Assembly: GCA_046704385.1 (NCBI GenBank)
Contig: JBJKSB010000025.1
Coordinates: 1-38,164 of the forward strand
DNA from: GH45 sp046704385
GTDB taxonomy: Bacteria; Bacteroidota; Bacteroidia; Bacteroidales; SZUA-534
DNA: 38,164 nucleotides
Direction: 5' to 3'
Both the position numbers and the translations under genes were made by a program. The notes beneath the pieces are model-generated. The model had not been told where the DNA came from. It saw only the letters and a program-made list of their open reading frames with translations, and searched no databases. This document shows, one piece after another, positions 1 through 8,333 of the stretch; positions within the stretch are counted from its first letter, which is position 1, and each line of letters begins with the position of its first letter.

Positions 1-341
1 CTACAGGGGGCGAAAGCCCGGACTTTAGAAGTATTGTAGAATGCAAGTTAAATCCAAAATTTAAACCATTTATTTTGTCGGGAGCCGATTTTGAAGAAAT
101 TGCTGAACATAGCAGAATATTGCAACCCGATATAATGATAGGACATAGCAAAGGATATTATATTGCCCGTGAGTTAAAAATACCGATGGTAAGAGTCGGA
201 TTCCCCATCCACGATCGTCTGGGTGGCCAAAGATTATTACATGTAGGTTATGAAGGAGCTCATCGGTTGTTCGAATCCATCGCCAATGCATTAATTGAAT
301 ACAAGCAGGAAAATAGTCCGGTGGGATACAAGTATATGTAG
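1..341 (+). CDS. nifN: NifN, nitrogenase FeMo-cofactor scaffold subunit (3' end only)
   Basis: This is the C-terminal part of a gene whose start lies before the window. The open frame runs from base 3 with no start needed and stops at 339-341. The visible residues match the end of the NifK/NifN family: a Gly-Ala-Asp segment, then a stretch reading DIMIGHSKG, then RVGFPIHDRLGGQR, the last being a typical NifN closing motif. NifN pairs with NifE to form the scaffold on which the NifB-made precursor becomes FeMo-cofactor, in the cytoplasm. NifK, the structural homologue, is the main alternative. NifN is preferred because nifB follows directly, as is common in nifHDKENB clusters. The first ATG in the frame lies too far downstream to be the real start. 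Confidence 0.85.
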   Translation, partial: TGGESPDFRSIVECKLNPKFKPFILSGADFEEIAEHSRILQPDIMIGHSKGYYIARELKIPMVRVGFPIHDRLGGQRLLHVGYEGAHRLFESIANALIEYKQENSPVGYKYM

Positions 342-371
342 GTCAAGTATCAAGTAATCAGTGAAAAGCAA

Positions 372-408
<37 letters not shown>

Positions 409-493
409 CAGTAAACTGTTACAGAGCGGAGTGTAAGTAACCAACAACTACTAATAATATATACAGGATACAGATAATTAAAAACAAAAGGTT

Positions 494-1753
494 ATGGTAA
501 ATATTGAGAATCATCCGTGTTTTAATAAAGATGTCAAAGGAACTTATGGCAGAGTGCATTTACCGGTAGCACCTAAGTGTAATATCCAGTGCAACTATTG
601 CAATCGTGATTACGATTGTGTTAACGAGTCGCGTCCCGGGGTAACTACCCGTGTTTTACAACCCCGGCAGGCGGTTGATTATCTTAAAGAACTTCGGGTT
701 AATCATCCTGAATTGATTGTGGCTGGTATTGCAGGACCAGGTGATCCATTTGCCAATCCTGATGAAACCATGGAAACGCTCAGGTTGGTACGTAAGGAAA
801 TACCTGAGATGATATTATGTTTGTCGACCAATGGGCTGAACCTGGCACCCTATATTGATGAATTGGCTGAGCTTGATGTCAGCCATGTTACCCTCACAAT
901 AAACGGAACCGATCCTGATATGCTTTCGGACATATACCGATGGGTTAGGGTGGGGAAAAAAGTTTACCGATGTGAGGAAGGTGTAAAAATATTACTCAGA
1001 GAACAGTTGAAATGTATCGGATTGTTGAAACAAAAAGGTATTACGGTAAAAATTAACACTATAGCTATAAGTGGACTAAACATTCCGTTTATACCTGTTT
1101 TGGCATATGAAGTATCCACGCTTGGAGCCGATGTGATGAATGTAATTCCCTTATATCCTGTAAAAAGTACTCCTTTTGAGGAGTATGAGGAACCAACTCC
1201 GGCGCTTATGAAGGACCTGCGAAAAATGGTGGCGAATTACATTAAACCTATGAAACATTGCGCCCGTTGCAGGGCTGATGCAGCAGGATTATTGGGAAAA
1301 GATATCAAGGAAAGTACCCAATTGCTGCGCGATTTTGCAATCAAAAAATCAGCAAGCGATAAAGAGCGAAAATATGTTGCCGTAGCTAGTTACGAAGGAT
1401 TGTTAGTGAATCAGCATCTTGGAGAGGCTGAAAAATTATTCATTTTTAATGAAACACCATCGGGATACCGGTTGGTTGGAGAACGTGCAACTCCATTGAA
1501 AGGCACGGGATTAGAACGTTGGGAAACATTGGTCGCACAAATTGATGATTGTAAAGCAATATTGGTGTCAGGTGTAGGTTCTACCCCTTATAATTTCATT
1601 AGTAAATCAGGGATCGAAATTATCGAAATGAGCGGCCTTATTGATGAGGGTCTGGATGCAGTTTATAAAGGCAAACAGCTTAAAATGGTTAAAAAGCGTG
1701 ATATGTTCAAATGCGGAAGCGAATGTTCCGGCACCGGAACCGGCTGTGGATAA
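494..1753 (+). CDS. nifB: NifB, radical SAM FeMo-cofactor biosynthesis protein
   Basis: NifB is the radical S-adenosylmethionine enzyme that fuses two [4Fe-4S] clusters and inserts a carbide to make NifB-co, the core of FeMo-cofactor. The protein has 419 residues. The radical SAM motif is C29-x3-C33-x2-C36, followed by further conserved Cys and Asp residues (NRDYDC). The AGIAGPGDPFANP segment near residue 77 is the usual SAM-binding Gly-rich region. A conserved HCARCRADAAG stretch follows near residue 257. The C-terminal third (about residue 300 onward) resembles the NifX/NafY cofactor-binding domain, so this is the two-domain form. The extreme C-terminus is Cys-rich (CGSECSGTGTGCG). The start ATG at 494 gives the normal N-terminus ahead of the first cysteine. 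It lies downstream of nifN on the same strand and is probably co-transcribed. Confidence 0.97.
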   Translation: MVNIENHPCFNKDVKGTYGRVHLPVAPKCNIQCNYCNRDYDCVNESRPGVTTRVLQPRQAVDYLKELRVNHPELIVAGIAGPGDPFANPDETMETLRLVRKEIPEMILCLSTNGLNLAPYIDELAELDVSHVTLTINGTDPDMLSDIYRWVRVGKKVYRCEEGVKILLREQLKCIGLLKQKGITVKINTIAISGLNIPFIPVLAYEVSTLGADVMNVIPLYPVKSTPFEEYEEPTPALMKDLRKMVANYIKPMKHCARCRADAAGLLGKDIKESTQLLRDFAIKKSASDKERKYVAVASYEGLLVNQHLGEAEKLFIFNETPSGYRLVGERATPLKGTGLERWETLVAQIDDCKAILVSGVGSTPYNFISKSGIEIIEMSGLIDEGLDAVYKGKQLKMVKKRDMFKCGSECSGTGTGCG

Positions 1754-1800
1754 AATAAAATTCTTCTTGTAACGATTATACCAGAATAATTTAGACCAAC

Positions 1801-1888
1801 GAGAAAATCATTTTTTATCTAATCCGCCATTTGGCGGAAGTAATGATTTTCTCTCACCCTTTAGGGACAGGGTAAATAGAGAAAATCA
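1801..1888. promoter_or_regulatory. Nested, mutually exclusive hairpins between nifB and the ferredoxin gene
   Basis: Three copies of one motif are present: gagaaaatcatt at 1801-1812, its perfect reverse complement at 1842-1853, and a third direct copy, agagaaaatca, at 1878-1888. The middle copy can pair with either neighbour: a 12-bp stem with the first, or an 11-bp stem (1844-1854 with 1878-1888) with the last. Inside the first loop is another perfect 7-bp stem (tccgcca/tggcgga, 1823-1838). The geometry resembles an attenuator, a palindromic repeat element, or a processing site separating nifB from the ferredoxin gene. No U-run typical of a terminator follows directly. Confidence 0.55.
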
Positions 1889-1986
1889 GTTGCGGATTGA
1901 GATATTAAAGTGAATATTAAAAAAACTGAAAACAGTATAAATTATTGATACAACTAAACAAAATTAATATCTAAATATAATTTATT

Positions 1987-2292
1987 ATGAAGAAGCCTGA
2001 TTATCACATCTTAGTTTGTAACAGTTACCGGGTAGCTGGTGATGCTCAAGGGTATTGTAACAAAAACGGGTCTGCTGATTTTATTCAATACATTTCTGAG
2101 GAGTGCTCCGATCGTGGATTAGATGTAGCTGTGTCGACCACAGCCTGTCTGAATGTATGTTCACAAGGACCAATAATGGTAATACAGCCATTAAATCTAT
2201 GGTACGGAGCCATAACGGAAGAGAAAATTGATGAAATTCTTGATGCTCTTGAAGAAGGAAGTGCTGTTGAAGAGTACCTGATTGCAGATTAA
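1987..2292 (+). CDS. Thioredoxin-like [2Fe-2S] ferredoxin of the nif cluster
   Basis: A 101-residue soluble protein of the thioredoxin-like [2Fe-2S] ferredoxin family, the type first known from Clostridium pasteurianum and from Azotobacter as FdIV. The likely cluster ligands are C11, C24, C54 and C58, in the family spacing (one early Cys, a second about 13 residues later, then a C-x3-C pair followed by QGP). C40 is extra. In nitrogen fixers this ferredoxin is often found next to nif genes and has been linked to the MoFe protein or its maturation. The gene lies between nifB and nifV on the same strand. It starts at an ATG after an AT-rich leader without a clear Shine-Dalgarno sequence. Confidence 0.88.
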   Translation: MKKPDYHILVCNSYRVAGDAQGYCNKNGSADFIQYISEECSDRGLDVAVSTTACLNVCSQGPIMVIQPLNLWYGAITEEKIDEILDALEEGSAVEEYLIAD

Positions 2293-2306
2293 GTTAATTG
2301 GGTCAA

Positions 2307-2379
2307 GGGTGGGATGAATCGCAATGAGTTACTATCAATAGCCATTTGTTTATTTTGATATGTGCTCATTGCCTCACCC
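2307..2379. terminator. Imperfect stem-loop after the ferredoxin gene
   Basis: The arms gcaatgag (2321-2328) and ctcattgc (2365-2372) are perfectly complementary. They are flanked by an outer gggt/accc pair (2307-2310 with 2376-2379) and enclose an inner tatcaa/ttgata pair (2333-2338 with 2355-2360). It begins 15 bases after the ferredoxin stop. It could end transcription or stabilise the upstream mRNA; no strong T-run follows. The 234-base gap to nifV holds nothing else I can support. Confidence 0.4.
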
Positions 2380-2526
2380 GATATTTGATTCAAAAGAATT
2401 CACGGATTTTGACTCTTATGCCTCTTATATAGCCGCTGCTATCATGCAAACACACCTCAGCGACAGCGCACTTTGGTGAAATTCAATTTTAAAATTTTTA
2501 ATAAAGATGGAATAATTCAATAGCTT

Positions 2527-3660
2527 ATGGAGATCTATATTGTGGATACCACGCTGCGTGACGGCGAGCAGGCACCGGGTGTTATTTTTAAAAACCAGGA
2601 AAAATTTGAGATAGCTCAAATGCTTGATAAACTTGGAATTGAAGAAGTTGAAGTGGGTACACCCGCTATGGGAGTTCAGGAGCAAAATATAATTCGTAAA
2701 ATTGCCACATCAGGTTTCAATTTTAAAACGATAAGCTGGTGCAGGGCTTTAAAAAGTGATATTAATCTTGCAGCCAATTGCAAAACAACAGCCGTAAGTA
2801 TTTCATTCCCGGTTTCAGTAATTCAACTGGATGCCCTTGAAAAAAGCCTGCAATGGGTAAAAAATGAGATTCCCGAATTGATAAAGTATGCTCGAAATTA
2901 TTTTGAATACGTTTATATCGGTCTTCAGGATGCATCACGTTGTGAAATGAAAGATTTAATGGAAGTGATCCGCCTGGCTATATCATCTGGTGCTGACAGA
3001 ATCAGAATTGCAGATACAGTAGGAATCTTAACCCCGATAGATACCATGGAAATTTTTACCGGTTTAAGTGCTGAATTTGCAGGTTTCGATTTTGAATTTC
3101 ATGCGCATAATGATTTGGGAATGGCTACAGCCAATGCTTTTATTGCCATTAAATACGGAGCAAAAGGCATTAGTGGGACAATCAACGGTATTGGCGAAAG
3201 GGCCGGAAATGTACCTGTTGAGGAATTAATGATGGCCCTATATCTTAAGAATCATGAATCAAAATATAATATCAGTTATATTAATTCAATTTGTAACTAT
3301 GTGGCTTTAAGTTCAAGGGTTGAGCTACCTAAAAACAAACCCGTTTGTGGAGCAAATGCATTTACACACGAAACCGGTATTCATGTAAAAAGCGTGCTTA
3401 AAAATAAACTTTCCTACCAGCCATTCGACGAAACTTTGATAGGATTGCATACGAATACCATCATTATTGGCAAACATAGCGGCAGGGCTGCCATTAAGCA
3501 TTTTTTTAATAAACTGGGTGAGAATCCAAGCGCCCAACAAATAAAATTGTTACATGAAAAAATTCATGAAAACATTTTATTATGCGGAAAGATACCAACG
3601 GAAAGATTATTACTAAATATTTATAATGGTATAAGATATACTTCCAAATTTCGGCATTAA
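2527..3660 (+). CDS. nifV: NifV, homocitrate synthase
   Basis: NifV condenses 2-oxoglutarate with acetyl-CoA to give homocitrate, the organic ligand of FeMo-cofactor. The 377-residue protein begins with the family signature DTTLRDGEQAPG (residues 7-18; R11, D12, E14). It carries the metal-binding HAHND motif (H192, H194, N195) and the NGIGERAGN loop (about 220-228). The later HETGIHVKS segment is typical of the isopropylmalate/homocitrate synthase group. There is no C-terminal leucine-sensing regulatory domain, so the length fits NifV rather than LeuA. The related possibilities LeuA and citramalate synthase are made unlikely by the nif neighbours and the short length. The ATG at 2527 follows a leader without an obvious Shine-Dalgarno sequence. 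Confidence 0.93.
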   Translation: MEIYIVDTTLRDGEQAPGVIFKNQEKFEIAQMLDKLGIEEVEVGTPAMGVQEQNIIRKIATSGFNFKTISWCRALKSDINLAANCKTTAVSISFPVSVIQLDALEKSLQWVKNEIPELIKYARNYFEYVYIGLQDASRCEMKDLMEVIRLAISSGADRIRIADTVGILTPIDTMEIFTGLSAEFAGFDFEFHAHNDLGMATANAFIAIKYGAKGISGTINGIGERAGNVPVEELMMALYLKNHESKYNISYINSICNYVALSSRVELPKNKPVCGANAFTHETGIHVKSVLKNKLSYQPFDETLIGLHTNTIIIGKHSGRAAIKHFFNKLGENPSAQQIKLLHEKIHENILLCGKIPTERLLLNIYNGIRYTSKFRH

Positions 3661-3725
3661 TGCTATACTTATAAGGTTACCGTGATAATTTTTAAAAATT
3701 CTGTCAAATTTTAAAAATCTTTAAA

Positions 3726-4106
3726 ATGGATAATAAGTTGCTTAGTGAAGGATTGGCATATTTAGAAAAACTTGAAAATGTAAATCCTGCCACATCAAGG
3801 TTGGGTAACGAAGTGTTATTTAATTTTGTCTCAATTGGAATTGAAACGGTTTTAACAGCCGTTTTGATGAACTATAATCGTATGGTTGATCATAGTGGAA
3901 TTTTGCGATTATTGCGCGAGCTTGAAAAAATTGAACCTGTAAACCAGAGCTGGATTGATACAGCCAGATTCTTGAACCGTTTTCAAAGTTATTGTTCGTT
4001 GGAACCCATACCGGTTAGTATCCCTGATAAAAGCGATTTAATAAGAATACTGGATTTTGGAAAAGATATTCAACGATATGGAGTATCGAAATTAAGTTCG
4101 ATATAA
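3726..4106 (+). CDS. Small helical protein in the nif cluster, function unknown
   Basis: A 126-residue soluble protein I do not recognise. It appears almost entirely helical, with no cysteine pairs and no signal peptide or membrane helix. A central amphipathic stretch (about residues 27-70, including ETVLTAVLMNYN and LLRELEKIE) has the feel of a HEPN-like or four-helix bundle fold, but this is only a visual resemblance. It lies 65 bases after nifV and upstream of nifA, all on the plus strand, so it is probably expressed with the nif genes. A role in nitrogenase maturation or regulation can be inferred from position only. Confidence 0.7.
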   Translation: MDNKLLSEGLAYLEKLENVNPATSRLGNEVLFNFVSIGIETVLTAVLMNYNRMVDHSGILRLLRELEKIEPVNQSWIDTARFLNRFQSYCSLEPIPVSIPDKSDLIRILDFGKDIQRYGVSKLSSI

Positions 4107-4453
4107 TCACTAAAGAAAGACAAAAATCAATAGGCTTTTTATTTAGTATAATGGGTACGGGTAATTTCTTAAATAAAAAGGTTATGTATTATCGTTGAAA
4201 ATACTTAATCGTTTGCGTGGATAAAATGAATGATTAATAATTGCTGAAATTATTAAAGAAAAATTTTGAGACCAGATAGGCTAAGGTTGCGTGGAAAATT
4301 GATTTATGAATCAATACCCTTGTTTAGAACTCGAATAATTTAAAATATATACAAAATATCATAATATACTCTCAAAATATTGGGGGTATGATGTAAAAAA
4401 AACATCTTTTTGTTAATTTTGGGTATGAATTAATAAATAAATCGGCAAAAACA
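4107..4453 (+). promoter_or_regulatory. Leader region of nifA with a possible -7 element
   Basis: This 347-base AT-rich gap has no plausible gene. Near its 3' end is taattttg (4414-4421), a match to the Bacteroidota -7 consensus TAnnTTTG, placed 32 bases before the nifA ATG; no convincing -33 element stands at the right distance. Just upstream is a small hairpin, gatgt/acatc (4390-4394 with 4402-4406), followed by five Ts, which might be a weak terminator. I found no clear sigma-54 -24/-12 site and no NifA TGT-N10-ACA site. Confidence 0.35.
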
Positions 4454-6007
4454 ATGAAGTGTCCAAAGACTCTTAATGTTTGTTATGGTGTTAAAGAATT
4501 GAATTTGTTATCGGAGATAAGTTCGCGTTTAATGCGTAGTAAAAATATGCATACTGAACTCTATCCTATACTTCAGTATTTGTGTGAACATCTGGATGCC
4601 GAAAATGCTGTTTTAAGTGGAGTTGATCAACAAACAAAAACCATAAGTATTCAAATGGCTTATGGTTTAAATAAGATACAAAAGGATCGCGGGCAATATA
4701 AAATAGGCGAAGGAATAATAGGACGAGTGGTTGAAATGGTTCAGCCGGTTGTTATTCCAAAAATATCCAAATCAAATTTATTTTTAAATCGTACCAATGT
4801 AAGCCTGACTAAAGAGGGTGAGGAGATGACTTTTGTTTGCGTTCCTGTTTTAATAGATGGAAAGGTTGAAGGAACGTTGAGTATCATGCGTAAGTACAAT
4901 GAAAATATTGATATTGAAGAAGATAAACGTCTGCTTTCCATAATAGGAGGGCTTATTATTCAGGCAGTTAAGGCCAGTAACGAACGAAAGTCGGAATTAG
5001 ACAAATTACGTGAGGAGAATAATGTCTTACAATCGCGGCTCACCGATAGCAAACAATCGTTTGATATGATTGGAAATTCGGGCAAAATGCTTGACGTTAT
5101 TAACTTAATTAAAATGGTTGGCCCAACTCAGTCAACGGTTTTGATCAGAGGTGAAAGCGGTTGTGGAAAGGAATTGGTGGCAGAGGCTATTCATGCCTCA
5201 AGTCAGGTACATAAAAGCCCTTTAATTAAGGTAAACTGTTCGGCTTTACCTGATAGCCTGATTGAAAGCGAACTGTTTGGTCATGAAAAAGGGGCTTTTA
5301 CCGGTGCCGATACCCTACGTAAAGGTCGGTTCGAAATGGCTGATGGTGGAACTATTTTTTTAGATGAGATTGGTGACCTTCCGTTAACTACTCAGGTAAA
5401 ATTATTACGAATTTTACAGGAGCGGGAATTTGAGCGGGTTGGTGGAACACAAACCATTAAGGCAAATGTGCGTATTGTTTGTGCAACCAACAGGGACCTG
5501 GAGTCTCTTATTGTTGAAAACAAGTTTCGTGAAGATTTTTACTACCGGATAAATGTATTTCCAATTTTTATACCTTCATTACGTGAGCGCAGAAATGATA
5601 TCCCCCTGCTTGCCGATCACTTTATTTCGAAATTCAATAAAAGAAACAATGCTAACATAAAAAGGATTACCACTTCAGCTATTGATATGTTAATGGTTTA
5701 TAAATGGCCCGGCAATATCAGGGAGTTGGAAAATGTAATTGAGCGCGCCTGTATACTAACTACCGATGGAGTTCTACATAGTCATCATTTACCACCAACA
5801 CTGCAAACAGCTGATTCCTCAGGGACTCAATCCACAGGTGGAATGACCTTTTTTGTCGAAAAATTAGAGCGGCAGCTTATTCGTGAAGCATTGGTTACAA
5901 ACCGTGGTAATATGGCCAAAGCAGCCCAGCAGTTACAGATTACTGAACGCATGTTAGGCACCCGGGTTAAGAAATATGATATAGAGGTGTGGCGGTTCAA
6001 AATTTAG
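4454..6007 (+). CDS. nifA: NifA, sigma-54-dependent activator of nif genes
   Basis: A three-domain bacterial enhancer-binding protein of 517 residues. An N-terminal GAF sensory domain spans roughly residues 20-180. The AAA+ ATPase domain (about 205-440) has Walker A GESGCGKE (233-240), the sigma-54-contacting GAFTGA loop (280-285) and Walker B IFLDEIGD (301-308). A C-terminal Fis-type helix-turn-helix (about 475-510) contains MAKAAQQLQITERML. NifA hydrolyses ATP to open sigma-54 promoters of nif operons. The cysteine-rich linker of oxygen-sensitive NifA proteins is not evident between the AAA+ and DNA-binding domains, so control is more likely through the GAF domain. Its place at the end of the nif genes supports NifA over other GAF-AAA-HTH activators. 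Confidence 0.92.
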   Translation: MKCPKTLNVCYGVKELNLLSEISSRLMRSKNMHTELYPILQYLCEHLDAENAVLSGVDQQTKTISIQMAYGLNKIQKDRGQYKIGEGIIGRVVEMVQPVVIPKISKSNLFLNRTNVSLTKEGEEMTFVCVPVLIDGKVEGTLSIMRKYNENIDIEEDKRLLSIIGGLIIQAVKASNERKSELDKLREENNVLQSRLTDSKQSFDMIGNSGKMLDVINLIKMVGPTQSTVLIRGESGCGKELVAEAIHASSQVHKSPLIKVNCSALPDSLIESELFGHEKGAFTGADTLRKGRFEMADGGTIFLDEIGDLPLTTQVKLLRILQEREFERVGGTQTIKANVRIVCATNRDLESLIVENKFREDFYYRINVFPIFIPSLRERRNDIPLLADHFISKFNKRNNANIKRITTSAIDMLMVYKWPGNIRELENVIERACILTTDGVLHSHHLPPTLQTADSSGTQSTGGMTFFVEKLERQLIREALVTNRGNMAKAAQQLQITERMLGTRVKKYDIEVWRFKI

Positions 6008-6093
6008 AAAACTTACCATTTTTTGAGTACCTAACATTTCTATCTTTTTTATTTCTTCCTGTTAGCAGAAAATAATGAATGATTAGGAAAATT

Positions 6094-6112
6094 AATTGTA
6101 TTTGTTACAATT
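6094..6112. promoter_or_regulatory. Perfect dyad upstream of the glycosidase gene
   Basis: The arms aattgta (6094-6100) and tacaatt (6106-6112) form a perfect 7-bp inverted repeat with a 5-bp spacer. This is the size of a dimeric repressor or activator site. It lies about 100 bases before the GH39-like gene and 87 bases after the nifA stop. Short AT-rich dyads arise by chance, so the assignment is weak. Confidence 0.3.
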
Positions 6113-6214
6113 TTATAAAGATGTTTTCAATTTAATTAATAATTTGCATGCCAGTTCAATTAAAGGTTGTTCAACAGATAATTACATTAAATAAAAAACA
6201 TAATATTGTAACCA

Positions 6215-7810
6215 ATGAATACTAAACTTTTTTCACTGATCATTTCAGCAATTTTTTGGAGCTCAACATTATCTGCCCAAAAATCCAATAAACAGGTTCC
6301 TGGTAAGGTTATCAGAGTTATAAGCGCCGATCTTAATAAAGAAAAAGGAACTACTAATACAATGTTTAAAGAGTGTATTGGTGCCGGAAGAGCCAATGAA
6401 GGATTGCGTGCCGATTGGCAGCAGCAACTGGCCATGACAAAAAAAGATTGTGATTTTAAATACATAAGGATGCATGGGCTGCTAACCGATGATATGGGAG
6501 TTTATAAGGAGGACCGAAACGGGAATCCTGAATATAATTTCCAGTATATGGATGTTTTGTACGATTATCTATTAAGCATTGGTATGAAGCCTTTTGTTGA
6601 ACTGGGATTTATGCCGTCGGCACTTGCCAGTGGCAGTCAAACTATTTTTTGGTGGAGAGGAAATGTTACCCCGCCAAAAGATTACGACAAATGGGCCGGC
6701 CTGGTTGAGGCATTGGTTAAACATTATACCGAAAGATACGGTGTCGACGAGATAAAAACCTGGTACTTTGAGGTATGGAATGAGCCCAACCTATCAGGAT
6801 TTTGGGCGGGTACACAGGAGGAATATTTTAAACTTTACCAATATGCAGCAAAAGCAATTAAAGCTGTTAACAAAGATTACAAAGTTGGTGGACCGGCAAC
6901 AGCGGGAGCAGCCTGGGTTCCGGAGATGATAGATTTTTGTAATAAAAATAATGTGCCAATCGATTTTATTTCCACGCATTCTTATGGAGTAAATCAAGGG
7001 TATTTGGATGAATTTGGATCAAGAGGAACCCGGTTATCAAAAGATAAATGGAGTGTTAGTGGTGATATTTTGAATTCACGCAAGCAGATACAAAACTCTG
7101 CAAAACCCGGACTTGAATTGCATTACACCGAGTGGAGTTCATCTTATACGCCAGCCGACCCGATTCATGATAGTTACCATGAAGCAGCCTACATATTGGA
7201 AAAAATTAAACAGGTAGGTGATGCCGCTAATTCAATGTCGTATTGGGTATTTACAGATATTTTTGAAGAGCCGGGTCCACGGTTTACACCCTTCCATGGC
7301 GGATTTGGGTTGGTGAATTACCAGGGGATTAAAAAGCCTGCTTATTATTCTTACGAATTAATGAATATGCTGGGCAATACTGAACTGATAAATGCTGACA
7401 GCTCGTCGTGGGTTTGTAAAGACAGCAAAGGCGATGTGCAGGTATTGTTCTGGGACTTTACTTATACACTTCCTGAAGATACGATAAACGATCAGCAATA
7501 TTATATTCGCGATTTACCATCAAAAAGCAAGGGAAACGTCAAAGTGGAATTGTCAAATTTAGCTGCGGGTAATTATCAACTGGATGTTTACCAGGTGGGT
7601 TACCGGGTAAACGATGCTTACACCAATTACTTCGACATGAAAAGGCCGAATCAGTTAACCAAACAGCAGGTGGATGAGTTAAAAAGCAAAAACAATGGTT
7701 CTGCAATATCTACCGAGCATATAAAAATTGATGCAAAAGGAAAGTTTGTTAAGGAAATTCATGTTCGGGAGAATGATGTTTTTATGCTGAGCCTTAAAAA
7801 GCTACAATAA
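6215..7810 (+). CDS. Secreted GH39-like glycoside hydrolase (beta-xylosidase family)
   Basis: A 531-residue protein with an N-terminal signal peptide (hydrophobic residues 4-19 ending in SAQ, likely cleaved near residue 21), so it is exported. It resembles family GH39 enzymes, retaining beta-xylosidases or alpha-L-iduronidase relatives. The WNEP motif contains the presumed acid/base E190, and the YTEWSSSY motif contains the presumed nucleophile E306. The surrounding HSYG and the GFGLVNYQG segment in the barrel's C-terminal half also fit. A small beta-rich domain follows after about residue 400. No SusC/SusD pair or other polysaccharide-utilisation gene is adjacent, so the substrate cannot be read from context. 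It is transcribed alone and ends at a hairpin shared with the convergent acetyltransferase gene. Confidence 0.85.
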   Translation: MNTKLFSLIISAIFWSSTLSAQKSNKQVPGKVIRVISADLNKEKGTTNTMFKECIGAGRANEGLRADWQQQLAMTKKDCDFKYIRMHGLLTDDMGVYKEDRNGNPEYNFQYMDVLYDYLLSIGMKPFVELGFMPSALASGSQTIFWWRGNVTPPKDYDKWAGLVEALVKHYTERYGVDEIKTWYFEVWNEPNLSGFWAGTQEEYFKLYQYAAKAIKAVNKDYKVGGPATAGAAWVPEMIDFCNKNNVPIDFISTHSYGVNQGYLDEFGSRGTRLSKDKWSVSGDILNSRKQIQNSAKPGLELHYTEWSSSYTPADPIHDSYHEAAYILEKIKQVGDAANSMSYWVFTDIFEEPGPRFTPFHGGFGLVNYQGIKKPAYYSYELMNMLGNTELINADSSSWVCKDSKGDVQVLFWDFTYTLPEDTINDQQYYIRDLPSKSKGNVKVELSNLAAGNYQLDVYQVGYRVNDAYTNYFDMKRPNQLTKQQVDELKSKNNGSAISTEHIKIDAKGKFVKEIHVRENDVFMLSLKKLQ

Positions 7811-7822
7811 TAAACTTTGCGT

Positions 7823-7853
7823 GTATTTAGTCAGGTTTGTACTGACTAAATAC
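7823..7853. terminator. Bidirectional terminator hairpin between convergent genes
   Basis: A perfect 12-bp stem (gtatttagtcag at 7823-7834 with ctgactaaatac at 7842-7853) encloses a 7-base loop. It sits in the 57-base gap between the convergent glycosidase and acetyltransferase genes, exactly where a shared terminator is expected. Confidence 0.75.
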
Positions 7854-7867
7854 TTATATCTTTTATC

Positions 7868-8323
7868 TTAAAGTACCATTCTTAAAGGTATCATGTTCGA
7901 TATAACAAATCCCATTTTACTATAAAAATTCCGGGCTTTAAAATTATCACTGTCAGTAAGTAGCGTGATACGCATGCAACCATGTTGCTGTGCAAAATTA
8001 ATCGCATGTTTTAGTAAAATCGAACCCAGTCCTTTATTACGAAAATCCGGATGGATAACCATATCTTCAAGTATGGCAACTTTACCCCCCATTGCCGTGC
8101 TAATGGTATATAAAAGGTTGACCATACCTATACATTTCTCATCTGTTTTAATTACCAAAAGCTGGCCTGTTTCCTGATTATCCATAATTAATTTAAGACC
8201 ACGGAGTTGTGTGTTGGGTGATGGTGTAAAATCAGCTTCCTGTGTAAATAAAAATTGGAGCAATTGTGCCATTGCTTCTAAATCGTTGTAGGTAGCAGTG
8301 CTAACTGTATAGTTTTTTTTCAT
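7868..8323 (-). CDS. GNAT-family N-acetyltransferase
   Basis: A 151-residue soluble acetyltransferase of the GNAT fold, which moves an acetyl group from acetyl-CoA to an amine. The acetyl-CoA binding motif A is clear: a beta strand ending in VIHPDFRNKGLGS, containing the R-x2-G-x-G pyrophosphate loop. It is followed by the helix ILLKHAINFAQQHGC and the motif B strand with RNFYSKMGF. The substrate is not identifiable. The gene begins 10 bases after the DUF3667 gene ends on the same strand, so the two may share a transcript. It faces the glycosidase gene across the terminator hairpin. Confidence 0.88.
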   Translation of the reverse strand: MKKNYTVSTATYNDLEAMAQLLQFLFTQEADFTPSPNTQLRGLKLIMDNQETGQLLVIKTDEKCIGMVNLLYTISTAMGGKVAILEDMVIHPDFRNKGLGSILLKHAINFAQQHGCMRITLLTDSDNFKARNFYSKMGFVISNMIPLRMVL

Positions 8324-8333
8324 GGCATTAATT

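Noticed and set aside
261..285. A tRNA T-loop-like stretch (ggttgttcgaatcc)
   Set aside because: It lies within the nifN coding frame and no acceptor, D or anticodon stems surround it.
75..341. A complete 88-residue protein starting at a TTG
   Set aside because: The frame is open to the window edge and the sequence is clearly the C-terminus of NifN, so the real start lies outside.
3325..3540. Minus-strand frame inside nifV
   Set aside because: It is antisense to a well-supported gene and shows no protein family features; the same holds for the other short antisense frames.
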